64,000 nucleotides of DNA from Deltaproteobacteria bacterium (lineage in GTDB: Bacteria; Desulfobacterota; Desulfomonilia; UBA1062): assembly GCA_029547045.1 (NCBI GenBank), contig JAKPQL010000032.1, forward strand, positions 1-64,000, read 5' to 3'. A program made the position numbers and the translations under genes. How positions within the stretch are numbered: the stretch's first letter is position 1; each line of letters starts with the position of its first letter. Of this stretch, positions 24,999 to 36,910 are shown one piece after another. The notes below the pieces were generated by a model. That model was not told the DNA's origin and made no database searches. It saw only the letters and a list, made by a program, of their open reading frames with translations.

Positions 24999-27284
24999 AT
25001 GCTGCGCCACGTGGGACGAGAGCATCCGCTGGTGGTGGTGTTCGCAGGCATGGGTTCGGCCATTTGCCTGAGGCAGGGTGATGCGTACGGGTGCGGGTTC
25101 TGCCTGCTCATGATGGTCCTGCTCCTGTCCAGGGACAGGGCCGCTCACGCCCTGGGAGGACTCGCCCTGGGCGCTCTCGCAGCTCTCATGGCACCCGGCT
25201 GGTCCTCCGTGGCGGACGGAGATCATCACATCTCGGGCAGGGTACAGGAGTCCTTCCATTCCCGGGGCACGTTCCACATGGTCGTGGAGGATGTGCGCCT
25301 GGATCACCTGAGAGTCAGGGGCAGGGGCCTGGTGAGCGTGTACGAACATCCGCCAAGGATCCTTCCCGGCGACACCGTGACATGTATCGTCAGGGTAAAG
25401 ACTCCCCGGGGATTCGGGAACGAGGCTGAGTTCGACTACAAGGGACATCTTCTCAGCCAGGGGATAGTTCTTTCGGGATCGGTGAGAGACGGCCGGACCA
25501 TCGCCGTGTCAGGGTCTGCCGGACGGCAGGGGTTCCGGCAGGACCTCATCGCCTCCCTGGACCGTCGGGCGAGGCCCGAGTCCGAACTTTTCAAGGCCAT
25601 GTTCATGGGGGAACGGTCCGGGATCACCGACTCCCTGCGGGACCGATTCTGCTCTTTGGGCATCGTCCACCTCATTGCCATCTCGGGGCTCCATATCGGA
25701 ACCGTCATGATGGCGGGCTATGTCCTCGCATTCGGCCTGTTCAGGCTCCTTCCCGTGGTTTCGCTGAGGCTGGACACACCCCTTGTGGCACGGTTCGCAG
25801 GCATTGCCGCTGCTGTGGGCTATACAGCCTTCGTGGGACCTGCGATGCCCACCCTGCGGGCATGCATCATGGCGTTGAGCTGCGGGGTGGGGCTCATGTT
25901 CATACGGAAACCCGACGTGCTGGACGAGCTCGCCCTGGCGGGCATTGTGATCTGTACCCTTTGGCCAGGTTCGCTCCATTCAGCGAGCTTTCTCCTCTCC
26001 TTCAGCGCCGTGCTCGGCATCGTGTGCGTGATGGCGAGGACTGCTTCGTCGCCCCCCTGGTTCCGGTTCATAGCGGTTTGTGTGGCTGCAGGTGTCTTTA
26101 CACTTCCCATTGTCGTGTACCTCTTCGGGTTTACATCCCTGCGGGGCTTCATAGCCAATGCCGTGGTCGTACCCTTCTTCAGCCTGGTGGTCATGCCCCT
26201 GTCCCTGGCCGGCATGGCCGCCTTCCCCCTCTGGTCGGGCCTGAGCGATTTCTCCTTCTCCCTGTGCATGGATGCGCTCCATCTCATCGTCCAGGCCTGC
26301 GAGGTGTTCGGTTCCATCCAGCCTGTGAGGCAACCGTGGATCATCTGGGTCTATCTCTGCTACACCGGGTTGATCATCGCGTTCTGGGCCCGGAACTCGC
26401 GGTGGCGCACCTGGGTGCTGGCACTGATCGTGTCGGCCCTGGTGGGCCTCCCCCTGGTCCGGTCCCACCTCATCGGAGTCGGACCGCTGCGGTTCGATTT
26501 CATCAGCGTGGGGCAGGGAGACTGCTCCCTGGTGACCCGTGGACGCCATGCCGTGCTCATCGATGCGGGTCCCGAGTATGCGGGGTTCGATGCTGGCAGG
26601 CAGGTCGTGGTGCCGCACCTGCTGCGCAGGGGGGTGGATGCGTTGGACCTGATGGTCATTACCCACTGGCACCCGGACCATTGCGGGGGCGCCCCCTTCA
26701 TCCTCGAGCGATTCAGGGTGGGCGAGGTCTGGTTGAACAGCGTGCAGGAGAAGAATCCCCATTTCCAGGAGGTGATCCGCATTACAAAAGAGAAATCAAT
26801 CCCGGTGAGCTTCGTGTGCCTGGGTGACTCCTCACGGTATGGTCCCCTGACCGCTGAGGTCCTCAATCCACGCGTGCGGCTGGACTCGTGCGGAGGCAGG
26901 CTGGATCAGAACTTGCAATCAATTGTCCTCAAGCTAGGAGACGGGGACGTGAAAGGCCTGTTCATGGGAGATGCCGACCTGTTCGGGGAGCTCATCCTGG
27001 TGCACCTGTGCAGGGATATCGAGGCCCGGGTCCTGAAGGTTGCCCACCACGGGGGGGCAAAGTCCTGCCTTGTCCCGTTCCTCGATACGGTCAGACCTGA
27101 GCTGGCAATCATCAGCTGCGGCCTTGGGAACAGGTACGGCGATCCGTCGGAGGAGGCCCTTGCGCGGCTCAGAAAGCACGGTGCTGTCGTATACCGGACC
27201 GACCTGCACGGAGAGGTCGCGATCGCCTTCCCCGGGGGCGAACGATATGTTAAGTTCGGGAGGAGAACTGCCGATATTCAATAG
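24999..27284 (+). CDS. comEC: ComEC/Rec2 family DNA-uptake channel protein
   Basis: 761 aa, start ATG after GGGGAGGTATCCCTA. N-terminal DUF4131-like soluble domain, the central Competence domain with many TM helices (GIVHLIAISGLHIG, FVGPAMPTLRACIMAL), and a C-terminal metallo-beta-lactamase domain with THWHPDHCGG and MGDAD. It would pull single-stranded DNA across the inner membrane during natural transformation. A minor pilin operon starts 3 bases after its stop, which fits a pilus-assisted uptake system. Confidence 0.95.
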   Translation: MLRHVGREHPLVVVFAGMGSAICLRQGDAYGCGFCLLMMVLLLSRDRAAHALGGLALGALAALMAPGWSSVADGDHHISGRVQESFHSRGTFHMVVEDVRLDHLRVRGRGLVSVYEHPPRILPGDTVTCIVRVKTPRGFGNEAEFDYKGHLLSQGIVLSGSVRDGRTIAVSGSAGRQGFRQDLIASLDRRARPESELFKAMFMGERSGITDSLRDRFCSLGIVHLIAISGLHIGTVMMAGYVLAFGLFRLLPVVSLRLDTPLVARFAGIAAAVGYTAFVGPAMPTLRACIMALSCGVGLMFIRKPDVLDELALAGIVICTLWPGSLHSASFLLSFSAVLGIVCVMARTASSPPWFRFIAVCVAAGVFTLPIVVYLFGFTSLRGFIANAVVVPFFSLVVMPLSLAGMAAFPLWSGLSDFSFSLCMDALHLIVQACEVFGSIQPVRQPWIIWVYLCYTGLIIAFWARNSRWRTWVLALIVSALVGLPLVRSHLIGVGPLRFDFISVGQGDCSLVTRGRHAVLIDAGPEYAGFDAGRQVVVPHLLRRGVDALDLMVITHWHPDHCGGAPFILERFRVGEVWLNSVQEKNPHFQEVIRITKEKSIPVSFVCLGDSSRYGPLTAEVLNPRVRLDSCGGRLDQNLQSIVLKLGDGDVKGLFMGDADLFGELILVHLCRDIEARVLKVAHHGGAKSCLVPFLDTVRPELAIISCGLGNRYGDPSEEALARLRKHGAVVYRTDLHGEVAIAFPGGERYVKFGRRTADIQ

Positions 27285-27287
27285 GAT

Positions 27288-27800
27288 ATGAAAGGGATGG
27301 AGGCTGCATTGCACGTTGACGCAGGTCGGATGCCGGCATTGGAAAACACCCGTGGAATCACACTGATGGAGGTGATGATCGTCGTGGTCATCATCGGCAT
27401 CCTGGCTGCCGTGGCCATACCCGGCATGGACGGATGGATGGGAAAGCGCAGGCTTGACTCCGTTTCCAGGGAGATGTTCTCCAACTTCCAGCGGGCAAGG
27501 AGCGAGGCCGTGACCAGGGGGAGGAACGTGACCATCGCGGTGGACACGGACAATGACTGGTACCGCATCCAGGATGCGGCGGGCAACGTCATCGTCCCCC
27601 AGCGGGACATGCCCGGGGAGATCGATATCACAGGATGCACTTTCCCCCTTGCAGGGGGTACCCACACGACAGTCATCAACGTGCGGGGGTTTGCCTCCAG
27701 CGCAGGCACAGTCACCCTGCGAAGCTCCCGCGCGCCCAGTGCCTCGAGAGAGCGCGTCATTGAACTCGGCCTCGGCGGGGTGGTGAGGATCACGCCATGA
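27288..27800 (+). CDS. GspH/FimT-family minor pilin
   Basis: 170 aa. Class III prepilin leader cleaved at RG|ITLMEVM with Glu at +5, then a hydrophobic helix (IVVVIIGILAAVAIPG) and a pseudopilin head. The leader is long (23 residues), and ATG at codon 15 (MPALENTRG) would give a more usual 9. Starts 3 bases after comEC. FimT/FimU proteins prime pilus assembly, and FimT-type minor pilins can bind DNA. Confidence 0.92.
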   Translation: MKGMEAALHVDAGRMPALENTRGITLMEVMIVVVIIGILAAVAIPGMDGWMGKRRLDSVSREMFSNFQRARSEAVTRGRNVTIAVDTDNDWYRIQDAAGNVIVPQRDMPGEIDITGCTFPLAGGTHTTVINVRGFASSAGTVTLRSSRAPSASRERVIELGLGGVVRITP

Positions 27801-28438
27801 AGAACAGACACTGGAACCGCATCCTCCTCGACAACAGGGGGCTCACCCTGGTGGAGCTGATGATCGTGCTGGTCCTGTCGCTCATGCTCATGGCGGCGGT
27901 GTTCATGACCTTCCAGCTCCAGCATGCCTCAAGCCGCGCCCAGACAGAGGTGGCGGCCACCCAGCAGGACATCCGGGCGGCAATGGACATCATAGCCCTG
28001 GATATCATGCATGCAGGCTTGAGCCAGGACCCCAGCGTGAAGATCCTCGGCATACCGGGAGGAACGAGCGGCACAGACACCCTCCGGCTCGAGAACGACG
28101 GGACCGTGGACGGCGTGACCCGCGTGATCTATCGCTTGAACAACGGGAACCTCGAGCGCGACCTCGACATCGGGGTGACCCAGGTCATTGCGAATAACGT
28201 CACATCGTTAACCTTTGCATACCGCGGCACGACAACGGACGGCGGCTCACAGGACATCGTTCCCGCCATGGGTGGCACGCTGACACAAGACCAGGCACGG
28301 ACGGTCCGGTTCATCAGGGTTGCCATAACGAAGGAATCCGAGCAGGTTGATGCACAGACCGGCCAGCCGGTGCAGCGGACCCTGTCCCGATGGGTCTGCA
28401 GGCGAAACGGTGACATCGATGAAATCAGCGTTCCCTAG
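27797..28438 (+). CDS. pilW: PilW-family minor pilin
   Basis: 213 aa. Prepilin site RG|LTLVELM (Glu at +5), long N-terminal helix, then a head with the PilW-type IQQDIRAAMDIIALD-like region (QQDIRAAMDIIALDIMHAG). Overlaps fimT by 4 bases. Part of the minor pilin tip complex with PilV, PilX and PilY1. Confidence 0.9.
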   Translation: MKNRHWNRILLDNRGLTLVELMIVLVLSLMLMAAVFMTFQLQHASSRAQTEVAATQQDIRAAMDIIALDIMHAGLSQDPSVKILGIPGGTSGTDTLRLENDGTVDGVTRVIYRLNNGNLERDLDIGVTQVIANNVTSLTFAYRGTTTDGGSQDIVPAMGGTLTQDQARTVRFIRVAITKESEQVDAQTGQPVQRTLSRWVCRRNGDIDEISVP

Positions 28439-28451
28439 GAGTACGGAGACC

Positions 28452-28859
28452 ATGGATTCCAAAGCGCCAGAGAAGAACGCCTCGGCGGGATTCACCCTCA
28501 TCGAGCTGGTGATCGCCATCGTCGTCTTTGCCGTGGGTATCGTGGGCGTCCTGAAGATGCACCAGGCATCCGTTCAGGCGAACAACTTCAGCATGCAGCT
28601 CACCGAGGCCGTGAACGCGGCGGAAGACCAGAAGGAGGCCCTGAGAGGACTGCCTTTCGAGCATACCTCCATGACCATCGGGACCCACGGCACCACCGGG
28701 GTCACGCTCAGGAACATCACGTACAACGTCTCGTACCGAGTCGAGCAAACACCCGGCACCTTTTCGCAGGGAAGGACCGTTACCCTCACCGTCACCTGGC
28801 AGGAACGGGGTATCCCCCACCTGTTCACATTGCCGTTCATCATGGATGAGGTGGATTAG
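28452..28859 (+). CDS. pilV: PilV-family minor pilin
   Basis: 135 aa from ATG at 28452, after AGGAGTACGGAGACC. The longer ORF-track start lies inside pilW. Prepilin site AG|FTLIELV, Glu at +5, and the hydrophobic helix IVVFAVGIVGVLKM typical of PilV. Minor pilin of the type IV pilus tip. Confidence 0.9.
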   Translation: MDSKAPEKNASAGFTLIELVIAIVVFAVGIVGVLKMHQASVQANNFSMQLTEAVNAAEDQKEALRGLPFEHTSMTIGTHGTTGVTLRNITYNVSYRVEQTPGTFSQGRTVTLTVTWQERGIPHLFTLPFIMDEVD

Positions 28860-28891
28860 GTGGACATCAAGTGCGGCAGGGAGCATCTCAG

Positions 28892-29329
28892 ATGAGGATG
28901 AAGGACATTCTGAAGGACAAACAGGGCGCAGTGCTCGTCCTGGTGCTCATAGTCATGGTGGCTGTCATCATCATGGGCGTCATGATGACCAGGTCGTCTT
29001 CCCTCGAATCGAGGATGGCGGGGAACGAGCGCAGGTACATTGAAGACTTCGCAGCTCTCGAGACGGCATCCAATCTCGTCCTTATACAGAACACCGCGGC
29101 CTTGGCCTCGATTGCCGATTCCACAGGCGCAACCTACACCTATACCGGAGGGAAGCTGCCCGAGGGGGTCAGCGTTTCCGTGGAACTGAAGTTCACCAGG
29201 AAGCCCCCGAGGGGTTCAGGCTACGACCCATCGTTCAGGGCGCGGTATTACGGCTTTGAGGCTACGAACAGCAGCGGGAACCAGAAGCTCGAAATAGGTG
29301 CGTTCAAGGTCTTCCCGCCTTCAAACTGA
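28892..29329 (+). CDS. pilX: PilX-family pilus assembly protein
   Basis: 145 aa from ATG at 28892 (MRMKDILKD), 8 bases after AGGGAG. The PilX N-terminal signature QGAVLVLVLIVMVAVIIMGV followed by LESRMAGNERRY is clear. As in other PilX proteins, Glu at +5 is missing from the helix. It works with PilW, PilV and PilY1. Confidence 0.88.
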   Translation: MRMKDILKDKQGAVLVLVLIVMVAVIIMGVMMTRSSSLESRMAGNERRYIEDFAALETASNLVLIQNTAALASIADSTGATYTYTGGKLPEGVSVSVELKFTRKPPRGSGYDPSFRARYYGFEATNSSGNQKLEIGAFKVFPPSN

Positions 29330-29353
29330 GGTCTTGCAAGAAGGAGTGGTGCC

Positions 29354-32300
29354 ATGAAGACAAAACCCGTAGCAGCGTTCATTCTATTCCTGACAATGCT
29401 CATGGCAGGCAGTGCCCATGCGGATGACACAGACATCTTCGGCGGCGGCGTCGTCAACGTGCCGCCCAACGTGCTCATCATCTTCGACAACTCAGGCAGC
29501 ATGTCCGAGACCGTCTGGGTCCCGGGGAGCGCGGACCCCTATGACCCGGCATACATCTACAGCGGCACCTACAGGCTCGACCGGGTATACCGGTACCGCA
29601 CAACATACAATGATTGGACTGAATTCGCGAACATAGGCGGCAACTATGTCGTCGATGCGGCCGAGATAGCCTGCGAGAGCGCAAGAAACGACCTCAACAC
29701 CTTGGGGACCTGGACAGGCTACATCAACACTTCGTCGCCCTTTGGCTGCACCCCCACACCTACATCCAGCAGGGTGCTCAGGACGGGCAACTACCTCAAC
29801 TACCTCAGGCTCGCCACCGGCCATAACGAGGCCAAACTCAGCGTGGCAAAGAGGACCATCTCCAACCTCATACGCACCACCAGCGGCGTCCGCTTCGGGA
29901 TCATGATCTTCCGTACGGAGGGGAGCCAGGACCAGGGCGGCAGGATCCTCGCGCCCATCGCAACGCGGGATACCCTTGCCGACAAGCAGACCCTCATCAA
30001 TGCCATCAATACCCTAACAGCAAGTACATGGACCCCGCTGGCCGAGACCTTGGCAGAAGCGGGTCTGTACTTTGCCCGCAAGCAGTCATGGTTCAATTCC
30101 GGCGTGAATTATGACACGGCCTATGCCCCGGCCATCCAGTACCGGTGCCAGAAGAACTTCGTCATCATCATGACCGACGGCGAGTCCACCCAGGACAGGG
30201 ACTCCAGGCTGTGGGACACGAACTACATCAACGACAAGCCCATCGGAGACTATGACAACGACACGAGCCTCAAGACCGAGTACCAGTGGGTGGACAGCTC
30301 CGGGGTCAAGCACAGCTATGGGAGCTACGGCAGCGACTATCTCAACGACGTGGCCAAGTTCCTCCACGATGAGGACCTGCTGGGCGACATCAGCGACCTC
30401 AGCGGCGCATCGTTCAACACGCCGGGCATGCACCAGAAGCAGAACATCAGGACCTACACCATCGGTTTTGCAGTGAACCACGTGCTGCTGAGCGAGACCG
30501 CCGACCAGAACCACGGCAACGGGCACTACTTCACCACGAGCGAAGGACTGAACCTGGAGGACATCTTCGCCACCATTATCGGCGACATCATGGAATCCAA
30601 TGCCCAGTTCATCTCGCCCGTGGTTCCGGTGAACCGCCTGAACAGGACGTATGCCGACAACGGTGTTTACATCGGACTGTTTTCCCCTGATGAATCGACA
30701 CCCGGCCTGTGGAAGGGAAACCTCAAGAAGTTCGGGTTCGACAAGAAAGGGATCATCCGGGACAAGAACGGGGACGAGGCAGCTGACGAAACGACCAACC
30801 AGATAAAGGACTCAGCCTATTCCGCGTGGAGCACCGTACCTGATGGCGTCTCCGAGGGCATGGCAGTGGGGGTCGGCGGTGCAGGAGCCGTTCTGGCATC
30901 AGCAGGCCACCCCACCAGAAATTTCTACACCAACACCGGCACGACCCTGGTGACCCTGAACTCTACCAGTGCGACCACCACCGATCTCGGCCTGAGCACG
31001 GACGCCGAGCGTGACGACCTCCTGGATTTCGTGAAGGGACAGGGTGTATACCATCCGGCGACCGGGGATGATGACAGGAAGAGGGACTGGATCCTCGGTG
31101 ACATCATCCATTCCCAGCCCGCCATATTCTACGACAGGGCAAATAACAAGAATGTCCTTTTCGTAGGCGCAAACGACGGGTTCGTGCACTGCTTCATCGA
31201 TGACGACAAGAACACCAGCACCACCATTGCGGACGATACGGTTCACGAGCAGTGGGCCTTTGTGCCCCGCGACCTGGTGCCGCACCTGAAGTATCTGCCA
31301 TCGGAAGGCATGACGGTGGAGACGGCCCTGGGCAACGTGGAACATGAGTACTACGTTGACGGCACGCCGGTGGTATACACCACGGGGAACAACACGTATC
31401 TGGCCTTCGGCCTCAGGAGAGGCGGCAAGAACCTCGCCAGTGGCGGGGAACTGACCAACCAGTACTTCATCCTGAACATTACCGATTACCAGAACCCTTC
31501 GTTCACGGCGAACATCTCCACCACCGTGCTTGGCACCGCAGCGGACGACGAGAGGCTCGGCCAGTCCTGGAGCACCCCCCACTTCTGCTCCATCAAGACA
31601 GGTTCGGGCGCCGGCAATAAGGCCGATGTCCTGCTGCTCACCGGCGGATACGACACGAACCAGGACAGCAGCGATCCGGGAACGACCGACAGCAAGGGCA
31701 GGGCCCTTTTTGCAGTGAACGCAGCGAGCGGCACCCGGACAGGCCTGTCCCTGAACTTCAACCACAAGAATTTCGCCAAGATGCGCTACTCCATGGTGGA
31801 CCTGAGGACCTATGACAACGACGACGACGGCTGCGACGACGTCATCTATGCGCCCTCGGTGGGCGGAGACCTGTTCGCGTTCGACGATGCCTCTGATGTG
31901 ACGGGCACCAAGAACGACGGCACGTGGACCAGCAGGCTCCTGTTCTCTGCCCAGAACATGGGGGGGACTGACAAGCTCAGGAAGTTCTTCTATGCCCCGG
32001 GCATCGCCCAGGAGTCCTGGGGCGACATGGTGTACCTCGCCAGCGGCGACCGCGAGCACCCCATGGCCACGTACGGGACAGCCTACAACAGGTTCTACGC
32101 CATCAGGTACACGTTCCCGGCCACATGGAACAATGACAGTCCGCTCACCGACTCCAGCCTCACCGACGTCACGAGCAGCTACAATCCTGCCACGGTTTCC
32201 GCGAACGGCTGGTATTTCGACCTGAACAACCCCGGGGAGAAGGCCGTTTCCACCCCTTTGATCTTCGACAAGGTGGCCTACTTCACGACCTTCACCCCCC

Positions 32301-32590
32301 AGACCACGGCGGCCTCGGACCCCTGCGGCCTTACGGGCGCAGGTGTGGCACGGCTCTATGCGGTGAACTACGTCACCGGAGAAGCGGTCTTCGATTTCGA
32401 TAGCGACGGCACCTTGGAGGGAGGCACGCCCGACAGGTCAAAGACTATAGGCTCGGGTATTCCCTCCGAACCCACCCTGGTCATCACCGAGCAGGGGATC
32501 TTCGTCGTGGTGGGAACCCAGGAGGGACCGTTCGTGTTCGACACCAAGTCAGGGCGAAGCATCCACAGGTATTACTGGCACAAGCAATAG
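29354..32590 (+). CDS. pilY1: PilY1-like pilus tip adhesin
   Basis: 1078 aa. Sec signal peptide (FILFLTMLMAGSAHA), then a von Willebrand A domain (about 35-390) with the MIDAS motif DNSGSMS and MTDGES. The C-terminal half is the PilY1 beta-propeller. A calcium-binding loop DNDDDGCDD followed by VIYAPSVGG at about residues 820-840 matches the loop that controls pilus retraction in Pseudomonas PilY1. Start after AAGGAG. It would sit at the pilus tip and govern adhesion, twitching and surface sensing. Confidence 0.95.
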   Translation: MKTKPVAAFILFLTMLMAGSAHADDTDIFGGGVVNVPPNVLIIFDNSGSMSETVWVPGSADPYDPAYIYSGTYRLDRVYRYRTTYNDWTEFANIGGNYVVDAAEIACESARNDLNTLGTWTGYINTSSPFGCTPTPTSSRVLRTGNYLNYLRLATGHNEAKLSVAKRTISNLIRTTSGVRFGIMIFRTEGSQDQGGRILAPIATRDTLADKQTLINAINTLTASTWTPLAETLAEAGLYFARKQSWFNSGVNYDTAYAPAIQYRCQKNFVIIMTDGESTQDRDSRLWDTNYINDKPIGDYDNDTSLKTEYQWVDSSGVKHSYGSYGSDYLNDVAKFLHDEDLLGDISDLSGASFNTPGMHQKQNIRTYTIGFAVNHVLLSETADQNHGNGHYFTTSEGLNLEDIFATIIGDIMESNAQFISPVVPVNRLNRTYADNGVYIGLFSPDESTPGLWKGNLKKFGFDKKGIIRDKNGDEAADETTNQIKDSAYSAWSTVPDGVSEGMAVGVGGAGAVLASAGHPTRNFYTNTGTTLVTLNSTSATTTDLGLSTDAERDDLLDFVKGQGVYHPATGDDDRKRDWILGDIIHSQPAIFYDRANNKNVLFVGANDGFVHCFIDDDKNTSTTIADDTVHEQWAFVPRDLVPHLKYLPSEGMTVETALGNVEHEYYVDGTPVVYTTGNNTYLAFGLRRGGKNLASGGELTNQYFILNITDYQNPSFTANISTTVLGTAADDERLGQSWSTPHFCSIKTGSGAGNKADVLLLTGGYDTNQDSSDPGTTDSKGRALFAVNAASGTRTGLSLNFNHKNFAKMRYSMVDLRTYDNDDDGCDDVIYAPSVGGDLFAFDDASDVTGTKNDGTWTSRLLFSAQNMGGTDKLRKFFYAPGIAQESWGDMVYLASGDREHPMATYGTAYNRFYAIRYTFPATWNNDSPLTDSSLTDVTSSYNPATVSANGWYFDLNNPGEKAVSTPLIFDKVAYFTTFTPQTTAASDPCGLTGAGVARLYAVNYVTGEAVFDFDSDGTLEGGTPDRSKTIGSGIPSEPTLVITEQGIFVVVGTQEGPFVFDTKSGRSIHRYYWHKQ

Positions 32591-32603
32591 GCGGAGGTGA
32601 CCC

Positions 32604-33065
32604 ATGAATGCCAGAATCATGACCGAGGTTCGAACCCTTTTCAGCATGATCGCATCGGTGAGCATGGTCCTCATCGCCTGCTCGACCCTTCACGCCGAAG
32701 CCCTGGAGAATGGCCTGAAGAAATGGGACCCGTACCTGATCCAGGGCAGGATCATGCAGGTGGGCGAGGGATACTGCGTGGTTGCCGAGGAATGGATCAT
32801 GGTTCTCGACACGAAACGTGGCGGCAAGGACATCAGGACACGGATCTTCGATGACCGGGGGAACCCGGTTTCCGTAGCCGAGCTCTCCAAAGGGAAGTAT
32901 ATCCTTGCAAAGGGGGGACAGGCCTGGGACGAAAAGCTGAAGACGAGCGTCCTCCTGGCAACGGAAATCTATATCGTGAACAAGCCGGTGGATCTCAACG
33001 ACGAGGGGCAGCGCAGGAGGTTCGGCGGAGAACCACGGCCCTGGGGGGATGCCCGGGAACGATAA
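32604..33065 (+). CDS. small exported protein of the pil operon, unknown function
   Basis: 153 aa from ATG at 32604 after GGAGGTGACCC, 13 bases past pilY1. Hydrophobic signal (MIASVSMVLIACSTLHA, with a Cys that is not an obvious lipobox), then a small all-beta-looking domain with short conserved-looking runs (YLIQGRIMQVGEGYCVVAEE). Last gene before a strong terminator, so it is co-transcribed with pilY1 and may assist it. No family recognised. Confidence 0.8.
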   Translation: MNARIMTEVRTLFSMIASVSMVLIACSTLHAEALENGLKKWDPYLIQGRIMQVGEGYCVVAEEWIMVLDTKRGGKDIRTRIFDDRGNPVSVAELSKGKYILAKGGQAWDEKLKTSVLLATEIYIVNKPVDLNDEGQRRRFGGEPRPWGDARER

Positions 33066-33072
33066 CGATCGC

Positions 33073-33099
33073 GGCGCCGGGTTTCACCGGCGCCTTTTT
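33073..33099 (+). terminator. intrinsic terminator of the pilus operon
   Basis: GGCGCCGG-gtttca-CCGGCGCC followed by TTTTT: an 8-bp perfect GC stem and U-run directly after the last pil gene. It touches the stop codon of the convergent gene. Confidence 0.9.
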
Positions 33100-34202
33100 C
33101 ATTGGTCCAGCAACCGTATGATGGCCGTATCGCCATCCACCACAATATCCGCAGGGGCGATCCTCTTCTGCCTGAGGGCATCCAGCACGTCCTGGAGGGG
33201 GCCCTTGATCTGCATGGTGTGGCAGATGGTGTGGCCCTGGATGCGTGAGACCGCGATCCTGGGAACGGCATCCATGGAGCGGAGCGCATCGATAAGGGCC
33301 TGGTAGGTGTCGTGATCGCTTATGCCCTCGATGCACAGGGTCTTGTCCCGCACCACCGGGCTCACCACCACCACGGTGCGCGCGATCTCCGCCCTGACCC
33401 TGTCCACCACCGCGGCAGCCAGGAGCCTGTGCATGGTCGGCTGGTCCACGGTCCCCTTCAGCGTCAGGCCCATGGAGGACAGTCTCTTCCCAGTGCGCAC
33501 TTCCGTGACCGAGAGATCGAGGCGCGATTCAAGGGTTAGCGCATCAGCGCTCCTGTGAGTGAGCAGGCCCGAAACCACGATGTCGGCACCTGCCGCTGCG
33601 CCGAGGACAAGGGCCCTGTCCTTGCCTGCAGCGACGGCAGGGGGGTGCGGGGGAGGGGGGGGGATGTTTTCTCCCGCATCCTGCAGTGATTTCATGAGGG
33701 TCGTTTCGAAGGGGGAGTAGGCCTTCGTGGCGTCCGGAGACCACCACTCGGCGCGCTCCGTCTGGCCCGGGCCGCGGGTCGTGAAGGCGAGCAGCACCCT
33801 GGGCCTCAGGGCCAGCGGGGTGGTGAGCGCCCGGGTCTGCAGCCAGTCCTTCAGGGGTGTGTCGTTCAACCTGAAATCCATGCTCAGCAACAGTATGTTC
33901 TCCAGCCGGGACCTGGTCGCGATGGAGTACTGGATCACGTCCTGCATCCCCCGGGATGAAACAAAGGCCCTGAGCCCCTGCACAAGATCGGCGCTGGAGC
34001 TTGCCGGAACTGACCTGAGCGCGACCTCCAGGTAGGCCTTGAACAGGGCGTCGTCAAAGGCCGATTTTTCCGCCACGGACACGTCGCTGCCGGTAAGCGC
34101 GCTCATGCCCGTGGTGGTCAGAGAGACTTCGGCGTGTGCAGGAAAAAGGCTGAACAGGACCAGCCAGAGAACCCCGCACGCGAAGAATCGGGAAGGGCTC
34201 AT
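33099..34202 (-). CDS. exported protein of unknown function co-translated with hfq
   Basis: 367 aa with a Sec signal (FFACGVLWLVLFSLFPAHAE). The region after it (SVAEKSAFDDALFKAYLEVALRSV) resembles the N-terminal domain found in FlgT/LPP20-type secreted proteins. The middle has a run of prolines (PPPPPHPP), and the C-terminal 90 residues alternate short beta and alpha stretches. Its ATG overlaps the hfq stop (ATGA). I do not recognise a named family. It may be periplasmic or outer-membrane associated. Confidence 0.75.
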   Translation of the reverse strand: MSPSRFFACGVLWLVLFSLFPAHAEVSLTTTGMSALTGSDVSVAEKSAFDDALFKAYLEVALRSVPASSSADLVQGLRAFVSSRGMQDVIQYSIATRSRLENILLLSMDFRLNDTPLKDWLQTRALTTPLALRPRVLLAFTTRGPGQTERAEWWSPDATKAYSPFETTLMKSLQDAGENIPPPPPHPPAVAAGKDRALVLGAAAGADIVVSGLLTHRSADALTLESRLDLSVTEVRTGKRLSSMGLTLKGTVDQPTMHRLLAAAVVDRVRAEIARTVVVVSPVVRDKTLCIEGISDHDTYQALIDALRSMDAVPRIAVSRIQGHTICHTMQIKGPLQDVLDALRQKRIAPADIVVDGDTAIIRLLDQ

Positions 34203-34435
34203 CCTGCAAGGAAGTCCTTCAGCTTGGAGTTCACCTCTGCTGGTTCGATCCGTCCAACTGCGTGTTTGTAGATGAGGATAGGCTTCTCCGTCTGGATGAG
34301 TATGCAGAAGGGATCGAAGCTTTTCACAAAACCCTCGACCTTGGTGTTGTCCACGAGGGTCACGATGATGGGAACCCGTTCCTTGCGTGCCTGGTTGAGG
34401 AACTGGTCCTGTACATTAAATACAACCTTACCCAT
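34199..34435 (-). CDS. hfq: RNA chaperone Hfq
   Basis: 78 aa from ATG at 34435, after AAGGAGGTTGCA. The nine extra residues in the ORF track are upstream of that site. Sm1 motif (PIIVTLVDNTKVEGFVKSFDPF) and Sm2 with YKHAVGRI, the Hfq-type KHA motif, on a typical short form with no long C-terminal tail. It pairs small RNAs with mRNAs. The usual neighbour miaA is absent, and an exported protein gene follows instead. Confidence 0.96.
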   Translation of the reverse strand: MGKVVFNVQDQFLNQARKERVPIIVTLVDNTKVEGFVKSFDPFCILIQTEKPILIYKHAVGRIEPAEVNSKLKDFLAG

Positions 34436-34462
34436 TGCAACCTCCTTGCGGCGAAAGCTCAT

Positions 34463-36630
<2,168 letters not shown>

Positions 36631-36634
36631 GCCC

Positions 36635-36910
36635 ATGAAGGCTCTTCACCTGATGATACACGGCAGGGTTCAGGGCGTGTGGTTCCGTGCATCAACCCAG
36701 GAGGCCGCGCACACGCTCAAGATCAGGGGGTGGGTGCGCAATGCCCCGGACGGATCCGTGGAGGCCCATATCCAGGGCGATGACCGCGCAGTGGAGGAGA
36801 TGGTCGCCTGGTGCCGCACAGGCCCCCCTGGCGCCCGCGTGGATGCGGTGGACATCCACGAAACAAACCCGGTGGAGGAATACAGGTCCTTCACCATACG
36901 CTATTACTGA
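36635..36910 (+). CDS. acylphosphatase
   Basis: 91 aa, complete. The signature GRVQGVWFRA and GWVRNAPDGSVEA includes the catalytic Arg and Asn. Hydrolyses acyl phosphates such as acetyl phosphate. Starts 4 bases after ligA. Confidence 0.95.
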   Translation: MKALHLMIHGRVQGVWFRASTQEAAHTLKIRGWVRNAPDGSVEAHIQGDDRAVEEMVAWCRTGPPGARVDAVDIHETNPVEEYRSFTIRYY

